From positions 1 to 64,000 of the forward strand of contig DATASX010000123.1 in assembly GCA_036269075.1 (NCBI GenBank): 64,000 nt of DNA, written 5' to 3'. Source of the stretch: Sporichthyaceae bacterium (GTDB lineage Bacteria > Actinomycetota > Actinomycetes > Sporichthyales > Sporichthyaceae). The position numbers and the translations under genes were made by a program. The notes below the pieces were generated by a model. The model did not search any database, was not told the origin of the DNA, and saw nothing but the letters and a program-made list of their open reading frames with translations. Of the stretch, positions 6,959-15,652 are shown in pieces (within the stretch, counting starts at the first letter, position 1; each line of letters begins with the position of its first letter).

Positions 6959-8191
6959 GTGACCACGCCGCGTTTCGTGATCGTCGGAGGCGGGCAAGCA
7001 GCCGCCGCGGCCGCAGAGGAGCTGCGGAACCGCGAGTTCGCCGGTGAGGTCGTCATCCTCGCCGAGGAGCACGAGTACCCCTACGAGCGGCCGCCGCTGT
7101 CCAAGGAGTACCTGCTCAGCGGCGACGCGACCGACCTGTATTTCAAGCCCGCGCAGTGGTACGCGGACAACAAGGTCACCGTCGTGCAGGGCGCGAAGGT
7201 CGTCTCGGTCGACCCGAAGTCCAGGGCGCTCTCGCTCGAGGACGGCTCCGAGGAGCGCTACGACAAGCTGCTGATCGCCACCGGCGGCCGGCCGCGGATC
7301 GTCCCGTCGATCACCGGTGCACGGGTGCGCTACCTGCGCGACAAGGTCGACGCCGACCGGATGAACTCCGAGCTGGTCCCCGGGGCCACGCTGGTCGTGA
7401 TCGGTGCCGGATTCGTGGGCTGCGAGGTGGCCGCGTCGGTGCGCAAGCGTGGGGTCGACGTCATCGTCCTCGAGGCTCTCGACGTGCCCATGAAGCGGGC
7501 GCTGGGCGACGACGTCGGCCATGCGATGGCCGAGATCCACCGCACCAACGGGGTCGACCTGCGCCTGTCGACGACGATCACCGCGATCACCGAGTCCGGC
7601 GAGAAGGTCGTGCTCTCGACCAGCGACGGCGAGATCTCGGCCGACTACGTGCTGGTCGCGATAGGGATGACGCCCAACACCGAGCTGCTCGACGGCTCGG
7701 GCATCGAGGTCGGCAACGGCGTGCTGGTCGACGAGTTCTGCCGGTCCTCGGACCCGGACGTCTACGCCGCCGGCGACGTCGCCAACGCCTGGGACCCCGA
7801 GCTGGGTCGCCGGGTGCGGGTCGAGCATTACGACAACGCGGCCAAGCAGGGCGCGGCGGCGGCGGCGAACATGCTCGGCGCCGAACAGCCGCACAGCGAC
7901 TCGCACTGGTTCTGGTCCGACCAGTACGAGCACAATCTCCAGGCCGTCGGCCTGGCCACCGACTACGACCAGGTGGTCATCCGCCGCGAGTCCGAGGGCC
8001 CCGCGTTCGCGGCGTTCTACGTCAAGGGCAAGCAGGTGCAGGCCGCCTTCGCGTTGGACAACTCCAAGGAGATCCTGCGCGTGCGCAAGCTGATCGCGGC
8101 CGGAACCGAGGTGACGCCAGAGCAGCTGGCCGACCCATCGGTCGACCTGCGCAAGGTCGGCCGGCCCGAGCGCGGCCCCCGCCCTACCTGA
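6959..8191 (+). CDS. FAD-dependent ferredoxin--NAD(P)+ reductase (rhodocoxin/putidaredoxin reductase type)
   Basis: This 410-residue flavoprotein moves electrons from NAD(P)H to a ferredoxin. Its first FAD Rossmann motif is VIVGGGQAAAAAAEEL near residue 6, followed by YERPPLSKEYL, typical of this oxygenase-coupled family. An NAD-binding motif VIGAGFVGCEVAA lies near residue 143, a second FAD contact is DVYAAGDVA, and a C-terminal reductase domain follows. The start is GTG with GGAAGGGGAG upstream. No ferredoxin or cytochrome P450 is adjacent; the 7Fe ferredoxin at 1745 is a conceivable partner. Confidence 0.87.
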   Translation: MTTPRFVIVGGGQAAAAAAEELRNREFAGEVVILAEEHEYPYERPPLSKEYLLSGDATDLYFKPAQWYADNKVTVVQGAKVVSVDPKSRALSLEDGSEERYDKLLIATGGRPRIVPSITGARVRYLRDKVDADRMNSELVPGATLVVIGAGFVGCEVAASVRKRGVDVIVLEALDVPMKRALGDDVGHAMAEIHRTNGVDLRLSTTITAITESGEKVVLSTSDGEISADYVLVAIGMTPNTELLDGSGIEVGNGVLVDEFCRSSDPDVYAAGDVANAWDPELGRRVRVEHYDNAAKQGAAAAANMLGAEQPHSDSHWFWSDQYEHNLQAVGLATDYDQVVIRRESEGPAFAAFYVKGKQVQAAFALDNSKEILRVRKLIAAGTEVTPEQLADPSVDLRKVGRPERGPRPT

Positions 8192-8207
8192 AAGGGCGGT
8201 ACGCACG

Positions 8208-8265
8208 CCGATCATCGATGATCGGGCGGGGCACTCTCATACGCGGGCGGGGCACTCTCATACGC
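8208..8265. repeat. Dispersed intergenic element, copy 1 (palindrome plus two 21-bp units)
   Basis: The perfect palindrome CCGATCATCGATGATCGG (8208-8225) is followed by two identical 21-bp units (8224-8244 and 8245-8265). On the minus strand each unit starts GCGTATGAGAGT. It fills the gap between two convergent genes. Copies with the same order are at 17865-17903 and 38323-38380. Confidence 0.9.
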
Positions 8266-8276
8266 GGGGCGTTGCC

Positions 8277-8654
8277 CTAGGCCGGGTCGGGGCCGTCCAC
8301 GTTGATCGTCGGGATACCGGTACCGGACCGGGCGATGACAGCCGTGCTCGCCACGTCGGTTGGGTTGGACTCACGGTGCACGGCATGCGGCGGCACGTGG
8401 ATAAAGTCGCCGACCTCGGCTCGCACGGTGGTGGTTCCGCCGGGGCCGAAGTCCAGCTGCATGGCGCCCTCGACCACGTAGAGGCTCGTGTCGTGCTCGC
8501 CGTGGTGGTGCCAGCCGGACATGGCACCGGGCTGGGTGTGGACCACGCCGGCCCACAACGACGGCCCGGTGAAGGCATTGCGCCGGCGCATCCCCGGCGT
8601 CGGGTCGGCCTCGAGAAAGTCGGCCGGCCGGATGACCTGGACGGGATCGTGCAT
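8277..8654 (-). CDS. Single-domain cupin protein
   Basis: This 125-residue protein has the two cupin motifs: GWHHHGEHDTSLYVVEG (metal-binding His plus Glu-like position) and GDFIHVPPHAVHRESNP (late His). Such small cupins are metal-dependent isomerases, dioxygenases or ligand sensors; the sequence does not say which. GGAGG lies 7 bases before the ATG. It is 49 bases downstream of the acyl-CoA dehydrogenase gene on the same strand, so it may share its transcript, and it ends next to repeat element copy 1. Confidence 0.75.
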   Translation of the reverse strand: MHDPVQVIRPADFLEADPTPGMRRRNAFTGPSLWAGVVHTQPGAMSGWHHHGEHDTSLYVVEGAMQLDFGPGGTTTVRAEVGDFIHVPPHAVHRESNPTDVASTAVIARSGTGIPTINVDGPDPA

Positions 8655-8703
8655 GACGGGCCTCCGCGCTCGGGTCGGCAGCTGTATCCGTCAGATCCAA
8701 CCG

Positions 8704-9906
8704 TCAACCGCGAAGTTTGTAATCCTCCAACAGCCGACGGCCGATGATCATGCGCTGGATGTCGGCGGTGCCCTCGCCGATCAGCAGCATCGGGGCCTCA
8801 CGGTAGAGGCGCTCGATCTCATACTCCTTGGAGAACCCGTACCCGCCGTGGATGCGGAAGGAGTCCTCGACCACGTCGCGGCAGTACTCACTGGCCAGGT
8901 ACTTGGCCATGCCGGCCTCGAGGTCGTTGCGCTGCCCGGAGTCCTTCTTGCGCGCGGCCATCACCATCATCTGGTGGGCCGACTCGACCTTGCAGGCCAT
9001 GTCGGCCAGGCGGAACTGCACGGCCTGGTGCTCGGCGATCTTCTTGCCGAACGTCTCGCGCTGCTGGGCATACGCGACGCCGAGTTCGAAGGCGCGGATC
9101 GCCACCCCGCACCCGCGGGCGGCCACGTTCACCCGGCCGACCTCGACCCCGTCCATCATCTGGTAGAAACCCCGACCCCGCCCGGCCGCACCGCCGAGCA
9201 CCTGGCCCTGCGCGATGCGGAAGTCGTCGAAGACCAGCTCGGTGGTGTCGACGCCCTTGTAACCCATCTTCTCGATCTTGCCCGGGATGATCAGCCCGTT
9301 GGCGACCTCACCGAAGCCGGGCTCCTTGTCGACCAGCAGCACGGTCATGTTCTTGTAGACCGACTCGGCACCCTCGTCGGTCTTCACCAGCACCGCGACC
9401 AGGTTCGACGAGCCACCGTTGGTCAGCCACATCTTCGCGCCGTTGACGACGAAGTCGTCACCGTCGACCTTGGCCTTGGTCTTGATCGCCGCCACGTCCG
9501 AGCCGCAGTTGGGCTCCGACATCGAGAACGCGCCGCGAACCGCGCCCTCGGCCATCTGCGGCAGGTAGTGCTGCTTCTGCTCCTCGGTCCCGTGCTGCAT
9601 CAGCATGTACGCGAGGATGAAGTGGGTGTTGATGATGCCGGAGACGCTCATCCACCCGCGGGCGATCTGTTCGACGACCAGCGCGTAGGTCAGCAGCGAC
9701 TCACCCAGCCCGCCGTACTCCTCGGGAATGGTCAACCCGAACAGGCCGAGTTCCTTCATCCCCGCGACGATCTCGGTCGGATAGGTGTCGGTGTGCTCGA
9801 GTTCCTGCGCGGCCGGGATGATCTCCTTCTCGACGAAGTCGGCCACCGTCCGCAGGATCTCCTGCTGCACATCGGTCAGGTTCTCGGTCTGCGCGAGGCG
9901 GCCCAT
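8704..9906 (-). CDS. Acyl-CoA dehydrogenase
   Basis: A 400-residue FAD enzyme that introduces a 2,3-double bond in an acyl-CoA. The N-terminal helical domain is followed by FSMSEPNCGSDVAAI and MWLTNGG (FAD/CoA contacts), then the C-terminal domain with QQRETFGKKIAEHQAVQF and the closing RIHGGYGFSKEYEIERLYR and LLIGEGTADIQR block. The Glu of GEGTADIQ occupies the catalytic-base position of short- and medium-chain enzymes. It shares ELEHTDTYP and RGWMS with the dehydrogenase at 12935, so the two are paralogues flanking the Mct-Meh genes. Substrate unknown; branched short-chain acyl-CoA or a dicarboxylyl-CoA are options. Confidence 0.9.
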   Translation of the reverse strand: MGRLAQTENLTDVQQEILRTVADFVEKEIIPAAQELEHTDTYPTEIVAGMKELGLFGLTIPEEYGGLGESLLTYALVVEQIARGWMSVSGIINTHFILAYMLMQHGTEEQKQHYLPQMAEGAVRGAFSMSEPNCGSDVAAIKTKAKVDGDDFVVNGAKMWLTNGGSSNLVAVLVKTDEGAESVYKNMTVLLVDKEPGFGEVANGLIIPGKIEKMGYKGVDTTELVFDDFRIAQGQVLGGAAGRGRGFYQMMDGVEVGRVNVAARGCGVAIRAFELGVAYAQQRETFGKKIAEHQAVQFRLADMACKVESAHQMMVMAARKKDSGQRNDLEAGMAKYLASEYCRDVVEDSFRIHGGYGFSKEYEIERLYREAPMLLIGEGTADIQRMIIGRRLLEDYKLRG

Positions 9907-9967
9907 GGTGGATCTCCCGTCGAGAGTCGTCGGCGCCGCATGTTACCGTTTGGTAGCCGGCGGTGCG

Positions 9968-10699
9968 TCAGGTCGGGTCGGCAGCGACGTCCGGGGACTC
10001 GAGCCGGGCCTTGGTCGCGGCGGTCAGGTCCGCGACCACGACGACGGCCAGCAGAGCCGAGGCAGCCAGGCTGCATCCGGCGGCCATGCCGGAACGGTCA
10101 ATGGCGTTCAGGTCCTTGGAGTGGTGCTGCGCGTTCAGCACGATCGCCTCGATCCCGACGCCGAGTGCCCCGAGGCCCCACCAGCCGATCGCCGCGCGGG
10201 CCGCCAGGTCGGATCCGTGGACCAGGGCCAACTCCCGGATCGAGACGATCGGGACCTTCAGGTTGAACACCGGCACGAACCAACCACCGAGCGGGCCCCA
10301 GTCAGGGGAGTCCAGCCCGTCGCCCAATTCCCGCGCTGCCCGGTCGACGGTTACGTGCCACCAGATGAACGGCGCGGCGCACAACAGCACCGCGAGCACG
10401 ATCGGCAGATCGGCCCGCAGCAGGAAGTGCACCGTGTACGAGCTGGTCCAGCACGACCCGTCCCCCGCGCAGTGGGCGCCCGGCCGGGGTAGGTGTCGGA
10501 CCGTGTCGCCCGCTCCGCGGTCGGCGTAGGTCAGCACCGACCACAGTCCCGCGGCCGCGGCCACGAGCAGCCCGACGAGTGCCAGTCCGGCCGCGCGCGT
10601 CAGGCGGCGCGCCGCGCCGGACGGGTCGTAGGTCGGCTCGAGCAGATCGACCGGGTCGTCGTCGGCATCGTCGACCCAACGCCGGGGAGCGTCAGGCAA
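9968..10699 (-). CDS. DUF4328-type membrane protein
   Basis: A 243-residue protein of unknown function with about five hydrophobic segments. The motif GGWFVPVFNLKVP is characteristic of DUF4328 proteins, which are widespread in actinobacteria without known function. An extracytoplasmic loop with two Cys (GAHCAGDGSCW) may be disulfide-bonded. The only workable start is TTG at 10697-10699, overlapping the end of the hydratase gene by eight bases, so it would be translationally coupled to meh. A metabolic link to Mct-Meh is not suggested by the protein itself. Confidence 0.65.
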   Translation of the reverse strand: MPDAPRRWVDDADDDPVDLLEPTYDPSGAARRLTRAAGLALVGLLVAAAAGLWSVLTYADRGAGDTVRHLPRPGAHCAGDGSCWTSSYTVHFLLRADLPIVLAVLLCAAPFIWWHVTVDRAARELGDGLDSPDWGPLGGWFVPVFNLKVPIVSIRELALVHGSDLAARAAIGWWGLGALGVGIEAIVLNAQHHSKDLNAIDRSGMAAGCSLAASALLAVVVVADLTAATKARLESPDVAADPT

Positions 10700-11603
10700 A
10701 GGTGGCGGTGGCGGTCATCGCGGCCGGACTGTCGGAGGTGGCCACCGCGATCTCGGCCGTGCTGCCGCGGGTCGGGGTGTTGGCCGGGCCGTGCACCAGG
10801 ACCTGGTGCCGGCAGTAGGCCGTCCTGCGCGCCCGGAACGAGAACTGACGAACCGTCAGTTCCGGGGCGTAGCGCCGGGGGAGTTCCAGGCAGAGAACCG
10901 CGAGCAGCGGTCCGTGCACGATGAGGTCCGGGAAGTGCTCGACCGCGCTGACGTACTCCTGGTCGTAGTGGATCCGGTGCGAGTTGTACGTCAAAGCGCT
11001 GAACCGGAACAGCGTGACCGGGTCGGGCTGGAAAGCCAACTGCCACGGGCTTTCCGAAGCCGGCGGGGCCTCGGTGCTCGGGTCCTGCGCCGGACGCGCC
11101 GGGTCTCCCGAGCGGTACATGATGTGTTTGTCCTCGACGGCGAGCAGGATGCCGCCGGCGGTGAACATGTCGCGCACGGTCACGAACATCATCTCGCCGG
11201 TGCTGCCCTGCTTGACCTTCACGTCGGTCACCGTCGAGACGCGGGTGACCTCCTGGCCGACCCGGAACGGGGCATGCTGGATCAGGTGGCCACCGGCGAA
11301 CATGCGGCGCCGGTCCGGGATCGGGGGCAGGAAGGTCCCCTGCAACGGGTGGCCGTCCGGCCCGACCTCGGACTTGGTCGGCCGGTCCAGCAGGTAGAGC
11401 CAGTGCCACAGCGGCGGCAGCGGGTCGCCGTCGCGGGAGACCGGGACGGGCTGGTCGAGCAGTCCGGCCAGCGTCGCGGTCGGCGTGATGTCGATGCGCT
11501 CGTACTGGGCGATGGTCTCCGGCTGCCAGCGGGCCGCGATCTCGGTGAGTGAGGTCCGGGACGGTGCGTCGGGCCTCGACGGTGCGTCAGCGGTAGCGGT
11601 CAC
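10692..11603 (-). CDS. meh: Probable 3-methylfumaryl-CoA (mesaconyl-C4-CoA) hydratase
   Basis: A 303-residue double-hotdog MaoC-like dehydratase. Features of the mesaconyl-C4-CoA hydratase group include PLPPLWHWLYLLDR, GGHLIQHAPFRVGQEV, and FRFSALTYNSHRIHYDQEYV, where the Asn-His pair sits at the active site. In the 3-hydroxypropionate bicycle this enzyme hydrates mesaconyl-C4-CoA to citramalyl-CoA. The GTG start at 11603 has GGAG seven bases upstream and overlaps the mct stop by four bases (GTGA); an upstream extension of the frame would run through mct. Identification rests on motif memory plus the adjacent Mct. A fungal-type HTD2 or other MaoC hydratase is the alternative. Confidence 0.72.
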   Translation of the reverse strand: MTATADAPSRPDAPSRTSLTEIAARWQPETIAQYERIDITPTATLAGLLDQPVPVSRDGDPLPPLWHWLYLLDRPTKSEVGPDGHPLQGTFLPPIPDRRRMFAGGHLIQHAPFRVGQEVTRVSTVTDVKVKQGSTGEMMFVTVRDMFTAGGILLAVEDKHIMYRSGDPARPAQDPSTEAPPASESPWQLAFQPDPVTLFRFSALTYNSHRIHYDQEYVSAVEHFPDLIVHGPLLAVLCLELPRRYAPELTVRQFSFRARRTAYCRHQVLVHGPANTPTRGSTAEIAVATSDSPAAMTATATFA

Positions 11604-12829
11604 TTCGATCCTCCGGGAGCAGCGGTCGCCACGGCTCCGGCGGCAACCAGTTGTGCGATCTCTGACTCGGCGTACCCCGCAACGCTGCGAAGTACCTCCT
11701 CGGTGTGCGCGCCCAGACTCGGCGCGGGCGCGGCGGCCCGGTCCTGCCCGGCGAAGGCCAACGGGCTGCCCGGCGCCAGGTAGGGACCGACGCCGGGCTG
11801 GTCGAGCACGGACATCATCGGGTTGGTCGTGGCGGCGGCTGCCGCGTCGGCGAACGTGCCGTAGACCGACCACAGCACGGAGGTCCCGCGCAGCCCGGCG
11901 AACACCTGGTCGAGGCCGCGCGCGGCGAACCACGGCCGCAGCAGGCCGAGCAGGACGTCGCGGTGCTCGTATCGGCCGCCGTCGGTGCTGAAGTCGGCCT
12001 TCAGCGCACTCTCCACGGCGTCGACCGCCGCGCCGACGCCGCAAAGCTCGACCAGGTCGCGGAAGTGACGGGTCGTCAGGGCAACCACCATGACCCGTCG
12101 GGCATCAGCGGTGGCGAAGTCGTGGGCGAAGCCGCCGAACAGGTGGTTGCCGATCCGTTCGCGCACGCCGCCGAGTTCGGCCTCGGCGAGCAGGCCCAGG
12201 TTTCCGGCGGTGGCCAGCGCCACGTCGGACAGTGCGGCCGTGACGTGCGACCCGGACCCGGTCAGGCGTCGAGCGCGCTCGGCGGCCACGATCGCCAACG
12301 CGGCATACAGACCGCAGGCGACGTCCCAGGCCGGAAGCACGTGGTTGATCGCACCGGCGACCTCCGGCGGGCCGGTCACCAGCGGGAAGCCGATCTCGGC
12401 GTTGACGGTGTAGTCGACGGCGGGCGACCCGTCGTGACGCCCGGTCAGCTCGACGACGATCATGTCGGGGCGCAGCGCCGCCAAGGTCGAGTAGCTCATG
12501 AACCCGCGGCCGGCCGCGTTGGTCAGCAGGATTCCGCCGCCCGCACCCGGTGCAGTGACCAGACGCTGGATCGCCTCCTGGCCGGCCGGTGAGCGCAGGT
12601 CGACGACTGCCGAACGCTTGCCCTTGTTCAAGCCGGTCCAGTAGAGGCTGGTGCCCGACTCGGCCAGCGGCCAGCGCCGCACGTCGGGGGCGCCGCCGAC
12701 CGGGTCGATCCGGATCACGTCGGCGCCGAGCTGGGCCAGCGTCATCCCGCCCAACGGAGAGGCCACGAACGACGAGATCTCGATCACACGCAGACCGGTC
12801 AACGGACCGGCGGCAGTGGTGTCCGACAC
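11600..12829 (-). CDS. mct: Probable mesaconyl-CoA C1-C4 CoA transferase (2-methylfumaryl-CoA isomerase)
   Basis: A 409-residue class III (CaiB/BaiF) CoA transferase. It closely follows the Chloroflexus Mct pattern as I recall it: FVASPLGGMTLAQLGADVIR, WTGLNKGKRS, VDYTVNAEIGFPLVTGP, NHVLPAWDVACG and NPMMSVLDQPGVGPYLAPG. Mct moves CoA within mesaconate from C1 to C4. Usual family III members differ in these blocks (for example, they carry the catalytic Asp in another context). It starts with GTG behind a strong GGAGGGAG and is coupled to meh by a four-base overlap. A general formyl-CoA-type transferase is the fallback identity. Confidence 0.75.
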   Translation of the reverse strand: MSDTTAAGPLTGLRVIEISSFVASPLGGMTLAQLGADVIRIDPVGGAPDVRRWPLAESGTSLYWTGLNKGKRSAVVDLRSPAGQEAIQRLVTAPGAGGGILLTNAAGRGFMSYSTLAALRPDMIVVELTGRHDGSPAVDYTVNAEIGFPLVTGPPEVAGAINHVLPAWDVACGLYAALAIVAAERARRLTGSGSHVTAALSDVALATAGNLGLLAEAELGGVRERIGNHLFGGFAHDFATADARRVMVVALTTRHFRDLVELCGVGAAVDAVESALKADFSTDGGRYEHRDVLLGLLRPWFAARGLDQVFAGLRGTSVLWSVYGTFADAAAAATTNPMMSVLDQPGVGPYLAPGSPLAFAGQDRAAAPAPSLGAHTEEVLRSVAGYAESEIAQLVAAGAVATAAPGGSK

Positions 12830-12934
12830 CTACGTTCTCCCTCCGGCAGACCCTGCTTCGCCGCGTCCAGGTAACCAACTGGCACGGTATCGCCTAGCGC
12901 CGCTCGCGCCGCCCGGTCACGAGCGGTCCTGAGG

Positions 12935-14110
12935 ATGGGATCCAACACAGTGGACATCAGTGGCCTGAGCACCGAGGAGGCCGACGTCGTCGCGACCGTG
13001 CGCGACTTCGTCGAGCGCGACGTGCGACCGGTCGTGCGTGAGCTGGAGCACACGAACACCTACCCGGGCGAACTCATCGACACCATGAAGCAGCTCGGGA
13101 TCTTCGGGCTGGCGATCCCGGAGCCGTGGGGCGAGGCGCCGGTGTCCACCCCGTGCTTCGCGTTGGTCACCGCCGAACTGTCCCGCGGTTGGATGAGCCT
13201 GGCCGGCGCGATGGGTTCGCACACAGTCGTGGCGACGTTGATCAAACGGTTCGGAACCCCGGAGCAGCAACAGCGCTGGCTGCCGCGGATGGCCACCGGA
13301 GCGGTGCGCGCGGCAATGGCCCTGACCGAGCCCGGAGGCGGTTCGGATCTGCAGGCACTGCAGACCACCGCCCGCCGGTGCGGCGAGGGCTACCGAGTGA
13401 CGGGCATGAAGACCTGGATCAGCAACGCCCGCCGGGCCGGGCTGATCGCGGTGCTCTGCCGCACCGATCCGCAGGCGCGTCCGGCCCACCGCGGCATGAG
13501 CATCCTGCTCTGCGAGCACGGCCCTGGGCTCAGCGTCTCCCGGGATCTGGGCAAGCTCGGCTACAAGGGCGTGGAGAGCTGCGAGGTGATCCTCGACGAG
13601 CACGCGGTGGGCTCCGAGGCGTTGCTCGGTGGCGTCGAGGGGCAGGGCTTCACCCAGTTCATGGCCGCGCTCGAGGTGGGCCGGATCCAGGTCGCCTCGC
13701 GGGCACTCGGCGTGGGCCGGGCGGCGTTCGACGACGCGTTCCGCTACGCACAGGAACGTGAGACGTTCGGCAAGCCGATCTGGCAACACCAATCGATCGG
13801 GAACTATCTGGCCGACATGGCAACCAAACTGACCGCCGCGCAGCAGTTGATCCTGCATGCCGCCCGTCGCTACGACTCCGGGGCGCGCAGCGACGTCGAG
13901 GCCGGGATGGCGAAGCTGTTCACGTCCGAGGTCGCACTCGAGGTGGCCATCAGCGCGGTGCGTATCCACGGCGGGTACGGGTACTCGACCGAGTTCGACG
14001 TGGAAAGGTATTTCCGCGACGCCCCGTTGATGATCGTCGGCGAGGGCACGAACGAGATACAACGAGATGTGATCATGCGTCAGTTGATCAGACGTGGGGG
14101 GTTGGACTGA
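12935..14110 (+). CDS. Acyl-CoA dehydrogenase, paralogue of the one at 8704
   Basis: A 391-residue flavoenzyme with the complete family layout: an N-terminal helical domain (ELEHTNTYPGELIDTMKQLG), AMALTEPGGGSDLQAL and MKTWISNARRAG around the FAD, and QERETFGKPIWQHQSIGNYL, RIHGGYGYSTEFDVERYFRD and MIVGEGTNEIQRDVI at the end. The Glu in GEGTNEIQ is the likely catalytic base. It is divergent from mct with about 105 bases between starts, suggesting shared control, and overlaps a histidine phosphatase gene by one base. The substrate could be a saturated precursor of a mesaconyl- or glutaconyl-like CoA; this is inferred only from position. Confidence 0.9.
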   Translation: MGSNTVDISGLSTEEADVVATVRDFVERDVRPVVRELEHTNTYPGELIDTMKQLGIFGLAIPEPWGEAPVSTPCFALVTAELSRGWMSLAGAMGSHTVVATLIKRFGTPEQQQRWLPRMATGAVRAAMALTEPGGGSDLQALQTTARRCGEGYRVTGMKTWISNARRAGLIAVLCRTDPQARPAHRGMSILLCEHGPGLSVSRDLGKLGYKGVESCEVILDEHAVGSEALLGGVEGQGFTQFMAALEVGRIQVASRALGVGRAAFDDAFRYAQERETFGKPIWQHQSIGNYLADMATKLTAAQQLILHAARRYDSGARSDVEAGMAKLFTSEVALEVAISAVRIHGGYGYSTEFDVERYFRDAPLMIVGEGTNEIQRDVIMRQLIRRGGLD

Positions 14111-14820
14111 TGGTGGCGAGCGAGGATTCCGCGGAGATCTATCCGCAGTACCGGTTCCGGATTCCGGCCGGTGCCTGCGATGTGTTGCTGGTGCGGCACG
14201 GGGAGTCCGCGCCGATGCCCGCCGGTGGCGGGTTCCCGGTGACGGCCGAAGGCCAGGCCGACCCGGACCTCTCGCCGGTAGGCCGCGAGCAGGCGGTGCT
14301 GGTGTCCGCACGGTTGGCCAAGGCGGGGCTGGACGCGCTCTACGTTTCCTCGTTGCGCCGCACCCAGCAGACCGTCGCCCCGCTGGTCGCGCACACCGGC
14401 CTGACGCCCACCGTCGTGCCGGACCTGCGGGAGATCGGGTTGGGTGAATGGGAAGGCGGGGAGTTTCGACGCCTGGTCATCCTGCGGGACCCGCTCATGA
14501 TGCGGATGCTGGACAACGGCAGTTGGTCCGAGGTCCCGGGTGGCGAGGACTCGAAGGTGTTCGCCGAGCGGGTGCATGGCGCAATCACGCGGATTGCGGC
14601 CGCCCATCCCGATCAGCGGGTGGCCGTGATCTGCCACGGCGGGGTGATCGGGCAGACCATCTCGTTGGCGACCGGGGCCGCCACGTTGTCGTTCATGGGC
14701 TGCGACAATTCCTCGATCAGCCAAGTGATCGTGCAGGGTGATCGCTGGATAGTGCGCCGATTCAACGACACCGAACACCTGTCGTCGGCGTTCACCACCG
14801 CGGCCGACCCGCCGCAGTGA
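14110..14820 (+). CDS. Histidine phosphatase superfamily protein (phosphoglycerate mutase-like)
   Basis: A 236-residue protein with the phosphohistidine motif LLVRHGE near residue 30, SSLRRTQQT, a Glu in LREIGLGEWEGGEF, and the second catalytic His in AVICHGGVI. The branch-1 layout fits a broad phosphatase or a PGM-like enzyme; glycolytic mutase is unlikely because the insert regions differ. The ATG overlaps the dehydrogenase stop by one base (TGATG), so both are on one transcript. Its stop codon is also the first base triplet of an intergenic linker repeat. Confidence 0.82.
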   Translation: MVASEDSAEIYPQYRFRIPAGACDVLLVRHGESAPMPAGGGFPVTAEGQADPDLSPVGREQAVLVSARLAKAGLDALYVSSLRRTQQTVAPLVAHTGLTPTVVPDLREIGLGEWEGGEFRRLVILRDPLMMRMLDNGSWSEVPGGEDSKVFAERVHGAITRIAAAHPDQRVAVICHGGVIGQTISLATGAATLSFMGCDNSSISQVIVQGDRWIVRRFNDTEHLSSAFTTAADPPQ

Positions 14821-14893
14821 ACGAGCTCGCGAGCGAACCGATGCCACAGGGTCAGGCGATGCCGAGGGTGCACCGGCCGACGAAGGCCCGCGG
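14818..14893 (+). repeat. Stop-to-start linker element, copy A
   Basis: It begins on the TGA of the phosphatase (TGAACGAGCTCGCGAGCGAA) and ends at the GTG of the next gene. It matches four other linkers here in its first ~35 bases, including the ATGCCACAG section. Copies B-E are at 20020, 43018, 47998 and 61321. Confidence 0.8.
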
Positions 14894-15466
14894 GTGAACG
14901 TCGCCGGGCTGGTGCTGGCGGCCGGCTCGGGCAGCCGGCTGGGACATCCCAAGGCCCTGGTGCAGGTCGGCGCCGAGCGCCTGGTCGACCGGGCCGTGCG
15001 CACACTGCGGGCGGGCGGCCTGGACCCGGTCGTCGTCGTCCTCGGGGCGGCCCTGACCGAGGTGCCCGGCGCGACCGTCGCGGAGAACCCGGACTGGGAG
15101 TCCGGGATGGGCTCCTCGCTGCGGGTCGGCCTGGCCGCGATGCCGGCGGGGGCGGGCGCCGCGATGGTGTACCTGGTCGATCAACCCGACGTCGGCCCGG
15201 CGGCAGTGGCCCGGCTGGCGGCCGCGTTCGAGGCCGGGGCGGTGGTGGCGGTGGCGTCGTACTCCGGGCGGCGGGGCAACCCCGTGCTGCTGGCGCGTTC
15301 GACCTGGCCCGAGGTGTCGCGATTGGCGCAGGGCGATGTCGGGGCCCGACCGTTCCTGGCGGCCTACCCGGAACTGGTGACCCCGGTGCCCTGCGACGAC
15401 ATCGCCGACCCGACCGACATCGACACTCCCGAGGACCTGGCCCGACGCCGCTCGGCGCCGGACTGA
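14894..15466 (+). CDS. MobA/MocA-like nucleotidyltransferase
   Basis: A 190-residue Rossmann-type NTP transferase. LVLAAGSGSRLGHPKALVQVG is the nucleotide-binding loop with the conserved Lys, YLVDQPDVGP carries the metal-binding Asp, and GRRGNPVLL is the substrate loop typical of MocA (molybdenum cofactor cytidylyltransferase) and its homologues, which usually sit beside xanthine or CO dehydrogenase genes. None is seen here, so the cofactor link is unproven; other small-molecule nucleotidyltransferases share these motifs. The start is GTG at the end of linker copy A. Confidence 0.75.
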   Translation: MNVAGLVLAAGSGSRLGHPKALVQVGAERLVDRAVRTLRAGGLDPVVVVLGAALTEVPGATVAENPDWESGMGSSLRVGLAAMPAGAGAAMVYLVDQPDVGPAAVARLAAAFEAGAVVAVASYSGRRGNPVLLARSTWPEVSRLAQGDVGARPFLAAYPELVTPVPCDDIADPTDIDTPEDLARRRSAPD

Positions 15467-15570
15467 CCCCGCCTCGTCCACAGGGCGCGGGCCGTCCACA
15501 GGCCCGTCGCACCCGGCTCGACACGCCCGGGAATGTCGACCAATCTCCTGGTGTTGGCCCGGGATGGTGG

Positions 15571-15587
15571 ACCCCCCTACGGAGGGT
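15571..15587. promoter_or_regulatory. CsoR/CstR-like operator upstream of the rhodanese gene
   Basis: ACCCCCCTACGGAGGGT is a near-perfect palindrome with the G/C-tract arms and central TA seen in operators of CsoR-family repressors, including the persulfide sensor CstR. It lies 66 bases before the rhodanese start. No csoR-like gene is in the window, so the repressor would be encoded elsewhere. Confidence 0.5.
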
Positions 15588-15652
15588 GGGTAGCGTCCGG
15601 GGTAAGCGCGGGCGAACGACAACCGGCCGTGCAAGCGGCGAGGAGGAACACG

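Noticed and set aside
15467-15532. DnaA-box-like pair (CGTCCACAG twice) as replication origin
   Set aside because: Only two imperfect boxes, no dnaA, dnaN or AT-rich region nearby.
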